Shown here: positions 51,987-61,511 of the stretch, piece by piece
How positions within the stretch are numbered: the first letter of the stretch is position 1
How the letters are laid out: each line of letters opens with the position of its first letter
Source: Petroclostridium sp. X23
GTDB lineage: Bacteria > Bacillota > Clostridia > SK-Y3
Assembly (NCBI RefSeq): GCF_030013905.1
Contig: NZ_CP124862.1
Coordinates: forward strand, 5,211,051 to 5,275,050
DNA length: 64,000 bases
Reading direction: 5' to 3'
The notes under the pieces: model-generated
Seen by the model: the letters and a program-made list of their open reading frames with translations, nothing else
Told to the model about the DNA's origin: nothing
Database searches by the model: none
Position numbers and translations under genes: made by a program

Positions 51987-52982
51987 GTGGGAGATATTCT
52001 ATCACAAAACGAAATAGACGAGCTCCTTAAAGCGCTTAATACCGGTGAAATTGATGTAAATCAAATGAAAACCACCACTCACGAAAAGAAAATAAGAGAG
52101 TATGATTTTAGAAGACCAAACAAGTTCGCAAAAGAGCATTTAAGAACGCTTAATATTATTCATGAAGACTATGCACGATATGTAACCAATTTTTTAACCG
52201 CGTATTTAAGAACATTAGTGCATACAGAGGTGATTTCTGTTGAAGAAATCAGTTATCATGAATTCAATAACTCAATATCCAATCCGGCGATATTGGCGCT
52301 TGTAGACTTCATGCCTTTGGGTGGGTATATCATACTGGAGATTAACCCAAATATTATTTTCGCAATTGTAGATAGAATTCTCGGAGGAAAAGGCCTAGGA
52401 GTTGATAAAATAAGAGGATTTACAGAGATTGAATTATCTATTGTTGAGCGTGTGGTCAATCAACTGTTGAACCTATTGAAGGAACCTTGGGAAAATGTCA
52501 TTGAGTTGAAACCCAGGTTGGATAGGATAGAAACCAACTCACAGTTTGCACAAATCATATCGCCTAATGAGATGGTTGCTTTGATTACACTCGATACAAA
52601 AGTCGGGGATGTCAAAGGAATGTTAAACATTTGTATTCCTCACTTGGTTCTGGAATCTGTTTTATCAAAATTGAGTACCAAGTATTGGTTTGCTTCCATT
52701 GAGAAGGAAATTACACCTCAATCAAAAAAGAACATTGAAAAGAAGATCGAGGATACCAGTATACCTATTAAGGTAATATTGGGGAAAGCCGGTATTTCTG
52801 TTGGAGATTTCATAGAACTTCAAAAGGGTGACGTCATTCAGTTAGATACAACAGTTAACTCAGACCTAGCGATTATGATAGGCAATAACCATAAATTTAA
52901 TGGAAGGCCAGGTGTTAGAAAGAATAGAGTGAGTGTAAAGATTACCGATATATTACGAAAGGAGGAAGATCAAGATGAGTGA
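51987..52982 (+). CDS. fliM: Flagellar motor switch protein FliM
   Basis: C-ring switch protein of 331 residues that binds CheY-P through its N-terminal motif LSQNEIDELLKAL. Then comes the CheC-like middle domain and a C-terminal SpoA domain (VILGKAGISVGDFIELQKGDVI). The start is GTG behind TAGGAGGTAG. Confidence 0.95.
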   Translation: MGDILSQNEIDELLKALNTGEIDVNQMKTTTHEKKIREYDFRRPNKFAKEHLRTLNIIHEDYARYVTNFLTAYLRTLVHTEVISVEEISYHEFNNSISNPAILALVDFMPLGGYIILEINPNIIFAIVDRILGGKGLGVDKIRGFTEIELSIVERVVNQLLNLLKEPWENVIELKPRLDRIETNSQFAQIISPNEMVALITLDTKVGDVKGMLNICIPHLVLESVLSKLSTKYWFASIEKEITPQSKKNIEKKIEDTSIPIKVILGKAGISVGDFIELQKGDVIQLDTTVNSDLAIMIGNNHKFNGRPGVRKNRVSVKITDILRKEEDQDE

Positions 52983-54117
52983 AATGCTGTCCCAAGCTGA
53001 GATAGATGCATTATTGAATGGAACTGCCGATTTGGATATTTCTCAGCCGGAAGAAGATATTAATTTTTCTCCCGAAGAATCAGATGCGTTGGGTGAGATT
53101 GGTAATATCAGCATGGGAACTGCGGCTACTACGCTTTTTACATTATTAGGTCAAAAAGTGTTAATCACTACGCCCAAAGTTTCTGTCAGTACATGGAAAC
53201 AGTTATCACAACACCACACCGTTCCTTACGTTGCTGTGAAAGTTGAATATACTAAAGGTTTGCAAGGAATAAATCTTTTAATATTAAAAGAAGAAGATGT
53301 AAAAGTAATTACCGACCTGATGATGGGTGGAGATGGAAGTAACACGTCGGCTGAGTTATCAGAGCTTCATTTGAGCGCAATTGGCGAAGCGATGAATCAA
53401 ATGGTAGGATCATCATCCACCTCCATGTCGTCTATGTTTAATAAGACAATAGATATTTCGCCTCCTCATGCATTTGTTATTAATTTTCAAACGGATGCGC
53501 CATATGGGGAGTTTGACTATGACGAAAAGTTTGTTAAAGTCGCTTTTAGAATGGTAATTGGCAATCTGATTGATAGTGAGATTATGCAATTGCTCCCTCT
53601 TGACTTTGCCAGATCATTAGTTGATAACTTATTGCAACCGACAACGCAGGACCCACCGGTTCGACAACAGGAGGAAACGCGCGCTGTTCCTCCTGCACCT
53701 CCAAGACAACAGGAGCAGCCCATGTATTCAGCAGCACCTGAGCAAAAGAATCATACAACGGGTATGGATATGAGTACGCGGCAAAATACTGTAGAACCAA
53801 GACCAACGCCGGTAAACGTTCAACCGGTGCAATTCCAAGCGTTTGACGACAATAGAATTACGACTGATAGAGAGAATATCAGTCTGATTATGGATGTTCC
53901 GTTGGAAATCACCGTTGAGCTGGGAAGAACCCAAAGATTAATCAGAGACATACTGGAATTCGCTCCCGGTTCCATTATTGAATTGGACAAGTTGGCAGGA
54001 GAGCCTATTGATATTCTGGTGAACGGTAAAAGTATTGCCAAGGGAGAAGTAGTAGTTATCGATGAAAGCTTTGGTGTAAGAATAACCGATATTGTCAATC
54101 CTTCAAAGCGTTTATAA
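52975..54117 (+). CDS. fliY: Flagellar motor switch phosphatase FliY
   Basis: A 380-residue fusion: an N-terminal CheY-binding peptide (LSQAEIDALLNG), a CheC-type phosphatase domain with two active helices (EIGNISMGTAATTLF near 39 and AIGEAMNQMVGSSS near 140), a Pro/Gln-rich linker (about 220-295) and a C-terminal FliN/SpoA domain. FliY both replaces FliN and removes phosphate from CheY. It overlaps fliM by eight bases. Confidence 0.94.
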   Translation: MSEMLSQAEIDALLNGTADLDISQPEEDINFSPEESDALGEIGNISMGTAATTLFTLLGQKVLITTPKVSVSTWKQLSQHHTVPYVAVKVEYTKGLQGINLLILKEEDVKVITDLMMGGDGSNTSAELSELHLSAIGEAMNQMVGSSSTSMSSMFNKTIDISPPHAFVINFQTDAPYGEFDYDEKFVKVAFRMVIGNLIDSEIMQLLPLDFARSLVDNLLQPTTQDPPVRQQEETRAVPPAPPRQQEQPMYSAAPEQKNHTTGMDMSTRQNTVEPRPTPVNVQPVQFQAFDDNRITTDRENISLIMDVPLEITVELGRTQRLIRDILEFAPGSIIELDKLAGEPIDILVNGKSIAKGEVVVIDESFGVRITDIVNPSKRL

Positions 54118-54164
54118 TTTTCATAATATATTTATGATATAAAAGGATAAGGAGAGGAAATAAC

Positions 54165-54527
54165 ATGGCTAATAGAATTCTTGTTGTAGATGATGCAGCA
54201 TTTATGCGCATGATGATTAAAGATATTCTCACAAAAAATGGATTTGAAGTTGTAGGCGAAGGTGAAAATGGTGCGAAAGCCATTGAAAAGTACAAGGAAT
54301 TAACTCCCGATTTGGTAATCATGGATATTACCATGCCTGAAGTAGATGGGATACAAGCAGTAAAAGAAATTAAAAAAATCAATGGTGAAGCAAAGATTAT
54401 CATGTGCTCCGCAATGGGACAACAGGCGATGGTTATTGAGTCCATACAAGCCGGAGCAAGAGACTTTATAGTAAAACCGTTCCAAGCAGAACGTGTTATT
54501 GAGGCCGTAAAGAAAGTAATAGGTTAA
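54165..54527 (+). CDS. cheY: Chemotaxis response regulator CheY
   Basis: A 120-residue single receiver domain. Acidic Asp9 and Asp10, the phosphoacceptor Asp54 (VIMDITMPEVDG), Ser87-like MCSAMG and the lysine in FIVKPFQ are present. The position between fliY and fliO is the B. subtilis order. GGAGAGG precedes the ATG. Confidence 0.95.
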   Translation: MANRILVVDDAAFMRMMIKDILTKNGFEVVGEGENGAKAIEKYKELTPDLVIMDITMPEVDGIQAVKEIKKINGEAKIIMCSAMGQQAMVIESIQAGARDFIVKPFQAERVIEAVKKVIG

Positions 54528-54546
54528 GTGGGAAAGAGGATTATCT

Positions 54547-55035
54547 ATGCCACCACAAGGAATCGAACTGATTTTAAAGAGTGTTTTAGGATTGATCGTC
54601 TTCGCGTGTTTGTTATTTTTAGCTTATATCACAACAAAATATGTTGGACAAAAAAGTTTGAATTCTATGAGAAGCGGTCATATGCAAGTAATAGAAACAT
54701 TGTCTTTGGGATTTGATAAATGTATTTATCTGGTGAAGGTGGAAGAGAAGTACATTTTAATTGCATCAGCTGGAAAATCTATAGAGTTTTTGACAGAAGT
54801 GGATATCTCTCATATCGAGGAAACCAATAAAGAGAATGTCGGTCAGTCGGACTTCTACAGTATGTTTCTGAACTATGTTAAGAAAATGACAGCCGCAGAT
54901 AAAATTTCAACAACAGAAGTTCGTCACCAGGACAGTCATAACGCTAGTGTAGTACGGAATGTTTCGAAATTAAAAGATTCTTTAAAGAGGTTTGCCGGCA
55001 ACGATATAGGTAAGGATGAAAACATTAATGAATAA
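54547..55035 (+). CDS. fliO: Flagellar biosynthesis protein FliO (FliZ-like)
   Basis: A 162-residue protein with one membrane segment (about 10-30) and a short cytoplasmic domain (MQVIETLSLGFDKCIYLVKVEEKYILI) as in FliO/FliZ. It helps assemble FliP. Overlaps fliP. Confidence 0.85.
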   Translation: MPPQGIELILKSVLGLIVFACLLFLAYITTKYVGQKSLNSMRSGHMQVIETLSLGFDKCIYLVKVEEKYILIASAGKSIEFLTEVDISHIEETNKENVGQSDFYSMFLNYVKKMTAADKISTTEVRHQDSHNASVVRNVSKLKDSLKRFAGNDIGKDENINE

Positions 55036-55795
55036 AACAATCCGTGTAAAAGTGGGAATAGTACTATTTATTTTTATTGCGATGGCAGTGAATTCTGCTG
55101 CGTTAGCTGCACCGGAATATCCGATTCCGCGGTTAAATATGGATTTGGGTCCGGCTGAGAATCCCCAGGATGTAGCTGCTAGTTTACAGATATTATTTAT
55201 ACTGACCATCTTATCTCTAGCTCCAGCCATCTTAATTATGATGACTTCATTTACCCGGATTATTATCATCCTGTCGTTTCTGCGTAATGCACTTGGAACG
55301 CAACAGACGCCTCCTAATCAGGTGTTGGTAGGGCTGGCACTATTTTTGACTTTATTTATTATGGCACCTATTGGTACCACAATAAATGATCAGGCAATCC
55401 AGCCCTACTTAAGAGAGGAAATCAGTCAGGATATTGCAATACAACGGGCGATTCTGCCGTTACGTGAATTTATGTTAAATAATACCAGAGAAAAAGATCT
55501 GGCATTATTTGTAACTTTATCCGGTGTGGAAGAAGTTGAGACTAAGGAAGATATCCCTACTAAAGCAGTGATTCCGGCATTTATTATTAGTGAGCTAAAA
55601 ACTGCTTTTCAATTTGGATTTTTGATATATATTCCGTTTTTGGTTATAGATATGGTAGTTGCAAGTACATTGATGTCTATGGGGATGATGATGCTGCCGC
55701 CAATTATGATTTCTCTGCCTTTTAAGGTATTATTGTTTGTCATGGTAGATGGATGGAATTTAATTACGCAATCTATCGTGATGAGTTTTAGATAA
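55028..55795 (+). CDS. fliP: Flagellar export gate protein FliP
   Basis: Core of the export gate, about 255 residues. A signal peptide (to about AALAAPEYP) is followed by the FliP membrane segments with SFTRIIIILSFLRNALGTQQTPPNQVL. GTAAGGATG lies well before ATG 55028; ATG 55016 is also possible. Confidence 0.93.
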   Translation: MNKTIRVKVGIVLFIFIAMAVNSAALAAPEYPIPRLNMDLGPAENPQDVAASLQILFILTILSLAPAILIMMTSFTRIIIILSFLRNALGTQQTPPNQVLVGLALFLTLFIMAPIGTTINDQAIQPYLREEISQDIAIQRAILPLREFMLNNTREKDLALFVTLSGVEEVETKEDIPTKAVIPAFIISELKTAFQFGFLIYIPFLVIDMVVASTLMSMGMMMLPPIMISLPFKVLLFVMVDGWNLITQSIVMSFR

Positions 55796-55820
55796 TAGAT
55801 GCTGAGGAGTGCTGTAGGTT

Positions 55821-56090
55821 ATGGACCAAGGTTTGGTAATTGATTTAGCACAAAATGCGCTTTTTACGGTTCTGCTGATAGCTGGTCCCATGTTGGGGCT
55901 AGGCCTGCTTGTGGGGCTTGCCGTCAGTATATTTCAAGCTACTACGCAAATACAGGAACAAACGCTGGCTTTTATTCCAAAGATCCTCGTTGTATTGGGA
56001 TCGGTTATCGTTTTTGGTCCGTGGATGCTGTCAGTAGCTGTAGAGTTTACTCAAAATCTATTTTTGAATATCAATAACTATTTGAAATAA
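55821..56090 (+). CDS. fliQ: Flagellar export gate protein FliQ
   Basis: An 89-residue protein with two membrane segments and the family pattern GLLVGLAVSIFQATTQIQEQ. Subunit of the FliPQR gate. Confidence 0.94.
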   Translation: MDQGLVIDLAQNALFTVLLIAGPMLGLGLLVGLAVSIFQATTQIQEQTLAFIPKILVVLGSVIVFGPWMLSVAVEFTQNLFLNINNYLK

Positions 56091-56101
56091 GGGCGTAGCA
56101 A

Positions 56102-56890
56102 ATGAATATTCTATTCGGAAGTGTTTTGGAGTATATCGATATATTTCTGCTTGTTTTAGTAAGGGTGACGGCTTTATTTGTTATTTCTCCTATATTTGGA
56201 AGAAAAAACATGCCGAATATATTTAAAATCGGATTTGGTCTAATGTTAGCAATGATTATCACACCTACGCTGGAAGCAAACGGCATATTAGCAGAACAGC
56301 ATATTTTACAATTTGTTATGTTGGTATTCAATGAATTTTGCATAGGGCTGATCCTTGGATTTGTATCATATATGGCTTTTTCGGCCCTTTACGTTGCAGG
56401 GCAGATTATCGATATGCAGATTGGATTTGGAATGGTAAACGTTCTTGATCCTCAAACGAATATACAGATACCTGTAATTGCCAATTTTTATTTTATTATC
56501 TCAATGATGATGTTTTTAGCATTAGATGGCCACCATATGATTATTTCTTCCATATTTTACAGTTACAAGGTTTTGCCTATCGGTGAAGGGGCAGTAACGA
56601 CTGCTTTGCTAGATAACATGGTAAAGATGTTTGGGGATATGTTTATTATAGGTTTTAAAATAGCATCGCCTATTATTGCAGCAGTCTTTATTACTGATGT
56701 AGCGCTTGGCATCTTGGCCAGGACCGTACCGCAGATGAACGTATTTGTTGTCGGAATGCCTTTGAAGATCGTCATTGGGATAGGTGTATTAATAATCACA
56801 GTAGCAGTATTTCCTATTATTATGGAAGTAATCTTAAATGGTATGTATAAGGATTTGGAAGCAGTATTAAAGGATATGGTTAAACAATGA
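56102..56890 (+). CDS. fliR: Flagellar export gate protein FliR
   Basis: A 262-residue membrane protein with about six segments, including LVRVTALFVISPIFGRKNMP and the conserved AGQIIDMQIGFGMVNVLDP. It overlaps flhB by four bases. Confidence 0.93.
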   Translation: MNILFGSVLEYIDIFLLVLVRVTALFVISPIFGRKNMPNIFKIGFGLMLAMIITPTLEANGILAEQHILQFVMLVFNEFCIGLILGFVSYMAFSALYVAGQIIDMQIGFGMVNVLDPQTNIQIPVIANFYFIISMMMFLALDGHHMIISSIFYSYKVLPIGEGAVTTALLDNMVKMFGDMFIIGFKIASPIIAAVFITDVALGILARTVPQMNVFVVGMPLKIVIGIGVLIITVAVFPIIMEVILNGMYKDLEAVLKDMVKQ

Positions 56891-57990
56891 ATCCTGAATA
56901 TTTAAAAGTAAATATACAATTATTTGCAGATACCGATGATAAAACCGAAAAAGCAACACCGAAAAGGAAGTCACAAGCCAGAGAAAAAGGGCAAGTACTG
57001 CAGAGTAGAGAAATCAAGTCAGCTATTCTGCTTATTTTAGCTTTCTTGACCCTCAAGATGTCAGGCGGTTTTATATTCGATAATATCACACAGTTTACTA
57101 AAAAGGTATTTATACAGTATACAATTAATAAAGAGATATTGGCGCAGGGTAGTTTCTGGTCCCTGGTAATGGAAAGTATCCTGTTGATATTAAAGGTAAT
57201 CGCTCCTATTCTAGGTGTAGTACTGATAGCCGGATTAGCGGCGAGTTATGCGCAGGTAGGTTTTCTGTTTACTACAAAAACCCTTGAGCCTAAGCTGGAT
57301 AAACTTAATCCGATTCAGGGCTTTAAGAGAATGTTTTCGGCGCAAGCTTTGATGGAACTCGCTAAATCTTTAGCGAAAATTATGATTGTAGGATATATCG
57401 CTTTTACGTATATTAAAAAAGAGGCTGGCTCAGTAGTTAACCTTATGGATATGGAAGTCATGTCCATTGCAGTCTATATTGGACAAATAGTGATTAATGT
57501 AGCTCTCCGAATGGGAGTAGTGTTGATGGTCATTGGTATTATAGATTATATCTTCCAGTGGAAGCAGCATGAAAAAAGTATGATGATGTCTAAGCAGGAA
57601 GTAAAAGAAGAATATAAGCAAACCGAAGGAAACCCGCAAATAAAGTCTAAGATAAAACAAAAGCAGAGAGAAATATCTATGAGGAGAATGATGTCGGACA
57701 TACCTAAGGCAGATGTAGTTATTACCAATCCGACACATTTTGCCATAGCAATCAAGTATGATGCAAAAACTGCCGATGCACCCATTGTGTTGGCAAAAGG
57801 ACAGGATTATATAGCACTTAGGATTAAAGAAATTGCCAAAGAAAATAGGGTTGAAATTGTAGAAAATAAGCCCTTGGCAAGGGCACTGTATGATTCTGCA
57901 GATATAGGAGAGAAAATTCCCGAAGAACTATTCCAGGCAGTGGCCGAAGTTCTTGCGTTTGTATATAGCCTAAAAAACAAAATAGTGTAA
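56887..57990 (+). CDS. flhB: Flagellar export switch protein FlhB
   Basis: A 367-residue protein with four membrane segments and a cytoplasmic self-cleaving domain; the NPTH cleavage motif starts at Asn281 (VVITNPTHFAIAIKY). FlhB changes export from hook to filament proteins on the signal of FliK. Confidence 0.95.
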   Translation: MNPEYLKVNIQLFADTDDKTEKATPKRKSQAREKGQVLQSREIKSAILLILAFLTLKMSGGFIFDNITQFTKKVFIQYTINKEILAQGSFWSLVMESILLILKVIAPILGVVLIAGLAASYAQVGFLFTTKTLEPKLDKLNPIQGFKRMFSAQALMELAKSLAKIMIVGYIAFTYIKKEAGSVVNLMDMEVMSIAVYIGQIVINVALRMGVVLMVIGIIDYIFQWKQHEKSMMMSKQEVKEEYKQTEGNPQIKSKIKQKQREISMRRMMSDIPKADVVITNPTHFAIAIKYDAKTADAPIVLAKGQDYIALRIKEIAKENRVEIVENKPLARALYDSADIGEKIPEELFQAVAEVLAFVYSLKNKIV

Positions 57991-57999
57991 AATAATGTA

Positions 58000-58256
58000 C
58001 TATGGACTAATTAATGGATAATGGACAATGGACAATGGACAATGAAAAACCAGAAGTGAACAATTAATAGTGAATAACTAATAGTGAATAGTGAACAACC
58101 AATGATAAGTAATAAATAGTGAGCAACGAACAACTAAGAGTAAGTAATATGTAGCAGATAGTAAGTAATTAATATCAAGCTAACGAATTAGTGAAAAATT
58201 GTACAATGTACATTGTCCATTGTACATTAATTTGTACTTGTCCATTGTACATTAAT
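58000..58256 (+). repeat. Long degenerate heptamer array between flhB and flhA
   Basis: The 290-bp spacer is almost wholly made of 7-bp units. It begins with TAATGGA, TAATGGA, CAATGGA, CAATGGA, goes on with AAGTGAA/TAGTGAA/TAATAAA forms and ends in the reverse complement (CATTGTC, CATTGTA) at 58207-58256. No gene is within it. Confidence 0.8.
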
Positions 58257-58280
58257 AAATAACGGGGAAGGGGGACAATA

Positions 58281-60311
58281 TTGAAATTTAAGGATATAGC
58301 GGTTGCAATCATTATCATCGCAATTATATTAATTATTATCATACCTGTGCCACCCGGACTACTGGATATTTTACTTGCAATTAATATATCTTTGGCAGTA
58401 GTGATTTTGCTAAATACCATATATGCAGAGGATGCTCTGGGTTTTTCAGTATTTCCTTCTTTGTTATTGATAACAACTTTATATAGATTGGCACTTAATA
58501 TTTCTTCCACGAAATTAATACTGTCAACGGGTGATCCCGGTAATGTAGTGACTGCATTTGCCACTTTTGTAATTCAAGGAAATGTAGTGGTTGGTTTTAT
58601 TGTATTTTTAATTATAACCATCGTACAATTTTTGGTTATTACAAAAGGTTCGGAAAGAGTATCTGAAGTTGCCGCAAGGTTTACGCTTGATGCAATGCCC
58701 GGAAAGCAGATGGCGATTGATGCCGACCTGAATGCCGGATTAATAAATGATATAGAAGCAAAGGAACGCAGAAAAAACATCCAAAGGGAAGCAGACTTTT
58801 ATGGAGCAATGGATGGTGCCAGTAAGTTTGTAAAAGGAGATGCGATTGCAGGTATTATCATTACGGTTATAAATATTATAGCAGGTTTTATCATGGGGGC
58901 AATGAGACAAGAAGGACAATTAGCAAGCGTACTCAATAAATATACAAACCTTACGGTCGGAGATGGTTTGGTTAGCCAAATTCCTGCATTGCTTATTTCG
59001 ACGGCTACAGGTATCATCGTAACAAGAGCAGCATCCGATTCCAATTTAGGAAATGATTTGATAAAACAAATCTTTCAAAATCCAATGGTGATGTTTCTAG
59101 CAAGCGGAGTTGCGGGTTTGATGGCGATTATTCCCGGTTTACCCTTTTTGCCGTTTCTGATATTAGCCATTATGTTGGCAATCGCGGGATATAATATGAG
59201 AAAGACGTTAGAACAGAGTGAAATGCAGGAAGAAATAGAAGTGGAAGAAAGCGAAGTAGAGGAGATAAGAAAACCCGAAAATGTTGTGTCTCTGCTGCAA
59301 ATCGATCCTATAGAGCTGGAGTTTGGATATGGAATTATTCCGCTGGCAGATGTAAATCAAGGTGGCGACCTTCTGGACCGGGTTGTTATGATAAGGCGAC
59401 AGCTGGCTCTGGAGTTAGGAATCGTAGTACCTATTATTCGATTAAGAGATAACATTCAGCTAAGTCCAAATGAATATGTGATTAAAATAAAAGGGGTTGA
59501 AGTTTCGACAGGTGAGCTTATGTTTGATCACTATTTGGCTATGAATCCGGGAACAGTTGATGAGGATATCGATGGCATCAAAACCGTTGAGCCGGCATTT
59601 GGTCTTCCCGCCATATGGATCAATGAAAGTCAGAGGGAACGAGCTGAAATATTAGGATATACAGTGGTTGATCCGCCATCTATTATCGCAACCCATTTAA
59701 CTGAAATTATTAAGAAGTATGCGCACGAACTGCTCAGTAGGCAAGATGTACAGGCTTTAATTGATAATTTGAAACACAGTCATCCTGCTCTCGTTGAGGA
59801 ACTTGTTCCAAAACAGATGTCAATTGGAGAGGTACAAAAGGTATTAGCCAACTTGCTAAAAGAAGGTATATCAGTCAGAGATCTGGCAAGTATATTGGAA
59901 ACGCTGGCAGATTATGTAACAGTCACAAGAGATTCTGATATGTTGACAGAATATGTCCGACAAGGATTAGGAAGATCAATATGCAGTAAATTTATCGGTA
60001 AAGGTAGAACGAACGTGATTACATTAGACCCGAAATTAGAACAAAAAATTATGGACGCGGTTCAAAGTACCGAACATGGATCTTACTTAACACTTGACCC
60101 GAATTATTCACAGGAGGTTGTTAACAGGGTCTATAAGCAGGTTCAGAAAATACTGGCAACAGGGCAACAGCCTATTATTTTGACTTCTCCTGTTGTAAGG
60201 TTGTATTTTAAAAGATTAACTGAACAGGCGATTCCGGGATTAATTGTACTTTCGTATAATGAACTGGACCCTGCGATTGAGATACAGTCTATTGGAATGG
60301 TGAGTGTATAA
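58281..60311 (+). CDS. flhA: Flagellar export platform protein FlhA
   Basis: A 676-residue protein: about seven or eight membrane helices in the first 310 residues with the FHIPEP signature region (ALNISSTKLILSTGDPGNVV), then the cytosolic ring domain that accepts substrates from chaperones. The start is TTG behind AAGGGGGA. It follows the long heptamer array. Confidence 0.95.
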   Translation: MKFKDIAVAIIIIAIILIIIIPVPPGLLDILLAINISLAVVILLNTIYAEDALGFSVFPSLLLITTLYRLALNISSTKLILSTGDPGNVVTAFATFVIQGNVVVGFIVFLIITIVQFLVITKGSERVSEVAARFTLDAMPGKQMAIDADLNAGLINDIEAKERRKNIQREADFYGAMDGASKFVKGDAIAGIIITVINIIAGFIMGAMRQEGQLASVLNKYTNLTVGDGLVSQIPALLISTATGIIVTRAASDSNLGNDLIKQIFQNPMVMFLASGVAGLMAIIPGLPFLPFLILAIMLAIAGYNMRKTLEQSEMQEEIEVEESEVEEIRKPENVVSLLQIDPIELEFGYGIIPLADVNQGGDLLDRVVMIRRQLALELGIVVPIIRLRDNIQLSPNEYVIKIKGVEVSTGELMFDHYLAMNPGTVDEDIDGIKTVEPAFGLPAIWINESQRERAEILGYTVVDPPSIIATHLTEIIKKYAHELLSRQDVQALIDNLKHSHPALVEELVPKQMSIGEVQKVLANLLKEGISVRDLASILETLADYVTVTRDSDMLTEYVRQGLGRSICSKFIGKGRTNVITLDPKLEQKIMDAVQSTEHGSYLTLDPNYSQEVVNRVYKQVQKILATGQQPIILTSPVVRLYFKRLTEQAIPGLIVLSYNELDPAIEIQSIGMVSV

Positions 60312-60312
60312 A

Positions 60313-61509
60313 ATGAAAATACGAAGATATATCGGAAAAGATGCCCAAGATGCAATGATGAAAGTTAGAGTGGATTTGGGTAGTGATGCGGTGATTTTAA
60401 ATACAAGAAAGATTAAACAAAAAGGGTTATTAAAATTACTCTCAAAGCCACTGGTAGAGGTACTTGCTGCTGTAGACCAAGATGCTGTTAAGCAAGAAGG
60501 GATACAGCTTGGAAGCACCAGCCATAATAAGCCTAAGAATTATAGTAATCAACCGATTCCTAACAATACTTCATCAATGCAAAAAGATGAAGATGTATCC
60601 CATTCACATATACAGGAACTAGAATATAAAGTAAAGAATATGGAACAGATGCTGGAAAAAATATATCAACAAGTGCAATCTTCTAACGGTTTTACTCCAA
60701 CATTAGAACCGGAGACCGATAAAATATCAGAGTTTTTGCAGGCGTTTACCAATAATTTATTAAAAAACAACGTTGATATTGAATTGGTTAATGAAATTAC
60801 AGATAAAGTGAAGGAAAGTATCACCGATAGAGCAAATATAAATGATGTAGCAGGAAAAATGTATCATAATATTGTTAAAATGCTGGATAAGCCGGAGCCT
60901 ATCCGACTTGGAGATGAGTCTAAATCTAAAATCGTTGCATTTGTAGGGCCTACTGGAGTAGGAAAGACGACTACACTTGCAAAGATCGCAGCAATTTTTG
61001 CGCTAAATCATAAAAAAAATATCGGAATCATTACTTCCGATACGTATCGAATGGCTGCAGTGGAGCAGTTAAAGACTTATACCGAGATACTTGGCTTACC
61101 AATGCAGGTGATTTATTCTCCGGAAGAAGTTCTGCAGGCGATTGAGAATTATAAAGACAAAGACTTGATTTTATTAGATACTGCCGGTAGAAGCCATAAA
61201 GATATGCAGAAGTTTGAAGAGTTGAAGAAAACGATAGAATATTGTAAGCCCGATGAGATTTATTTATTAATCAGCGTTACCACTGATTATAATGTATGTA
61301 AAGAAGTTATAAACAGTTATGATTTCTTAAAGGAGTATAGAATTATTTTCACAAAAATGGACGAGTCATCAAATTTTGGGATAATTCTTAACATCGCAAA
61401 ATATGCATCTTCAAAACTGTCATATGTAACAACCGGACAAAGTGTTCCTGATGATATTGAATTATTGAATATAGACAGGATTGCAAAAAAATTATTAGGG
61501 AGCATTTAA
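60313..61509 (+). CDS. flhF: Flagellar SRP-like GTPase FlhF
   Basis: An SRP-type GTPase of 398 residues for flagellar placement. The N-terminus MKIRRYIGKDAQDAMMKVR is typical; GPTGVGKT is at 212-219, DTAGRSHKD near 293 and TKMDES near the C-terminus. A short overlap-free start at ATG 60313 follows flhA immediately. Confidence 0.94.
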   Translation: MKIRRYIGKDAQDAMMKVRVDLGSDAVILNTRKIKQKGLLKLLSKPLVEVLAAVDQDAVKQEGIQLGSTSHNKPKNYSNQPIPNNTSSMQKDEDVSHSHIQELEYKVKNMEQMLEKIYQQVQSSNGFTPTLEPETDKISEFLQAFTNNLLKNNVDIELVNEITDKVKESITDRANINDVAGKMYHNIVKMLDKPEPIRLGDESKSKIVAFVGPTGVGKTTTLAKIAAIFALNHKKNIGIITSDTYRMAAVEQLKTYTEILGLPMQVIYSPEEVLQAIENYKDKDLILLDTAGRSHKDMQKFEELKKTIEYCKPDEIYLLISVTTDYNVCKEVINSYDFLKEYRIIFTKMDESSNFGIILNIAKYASSKLSYVTTGQSVPDDIELLNIDRIAKKLLGSI

Positions 61510-61511
61510 GT

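Noticed and set aside
58000..58256. CRISPR-like repeat array
   Set aside because: The units are 7 bp and adjoin without spacers; no cas genes are near.
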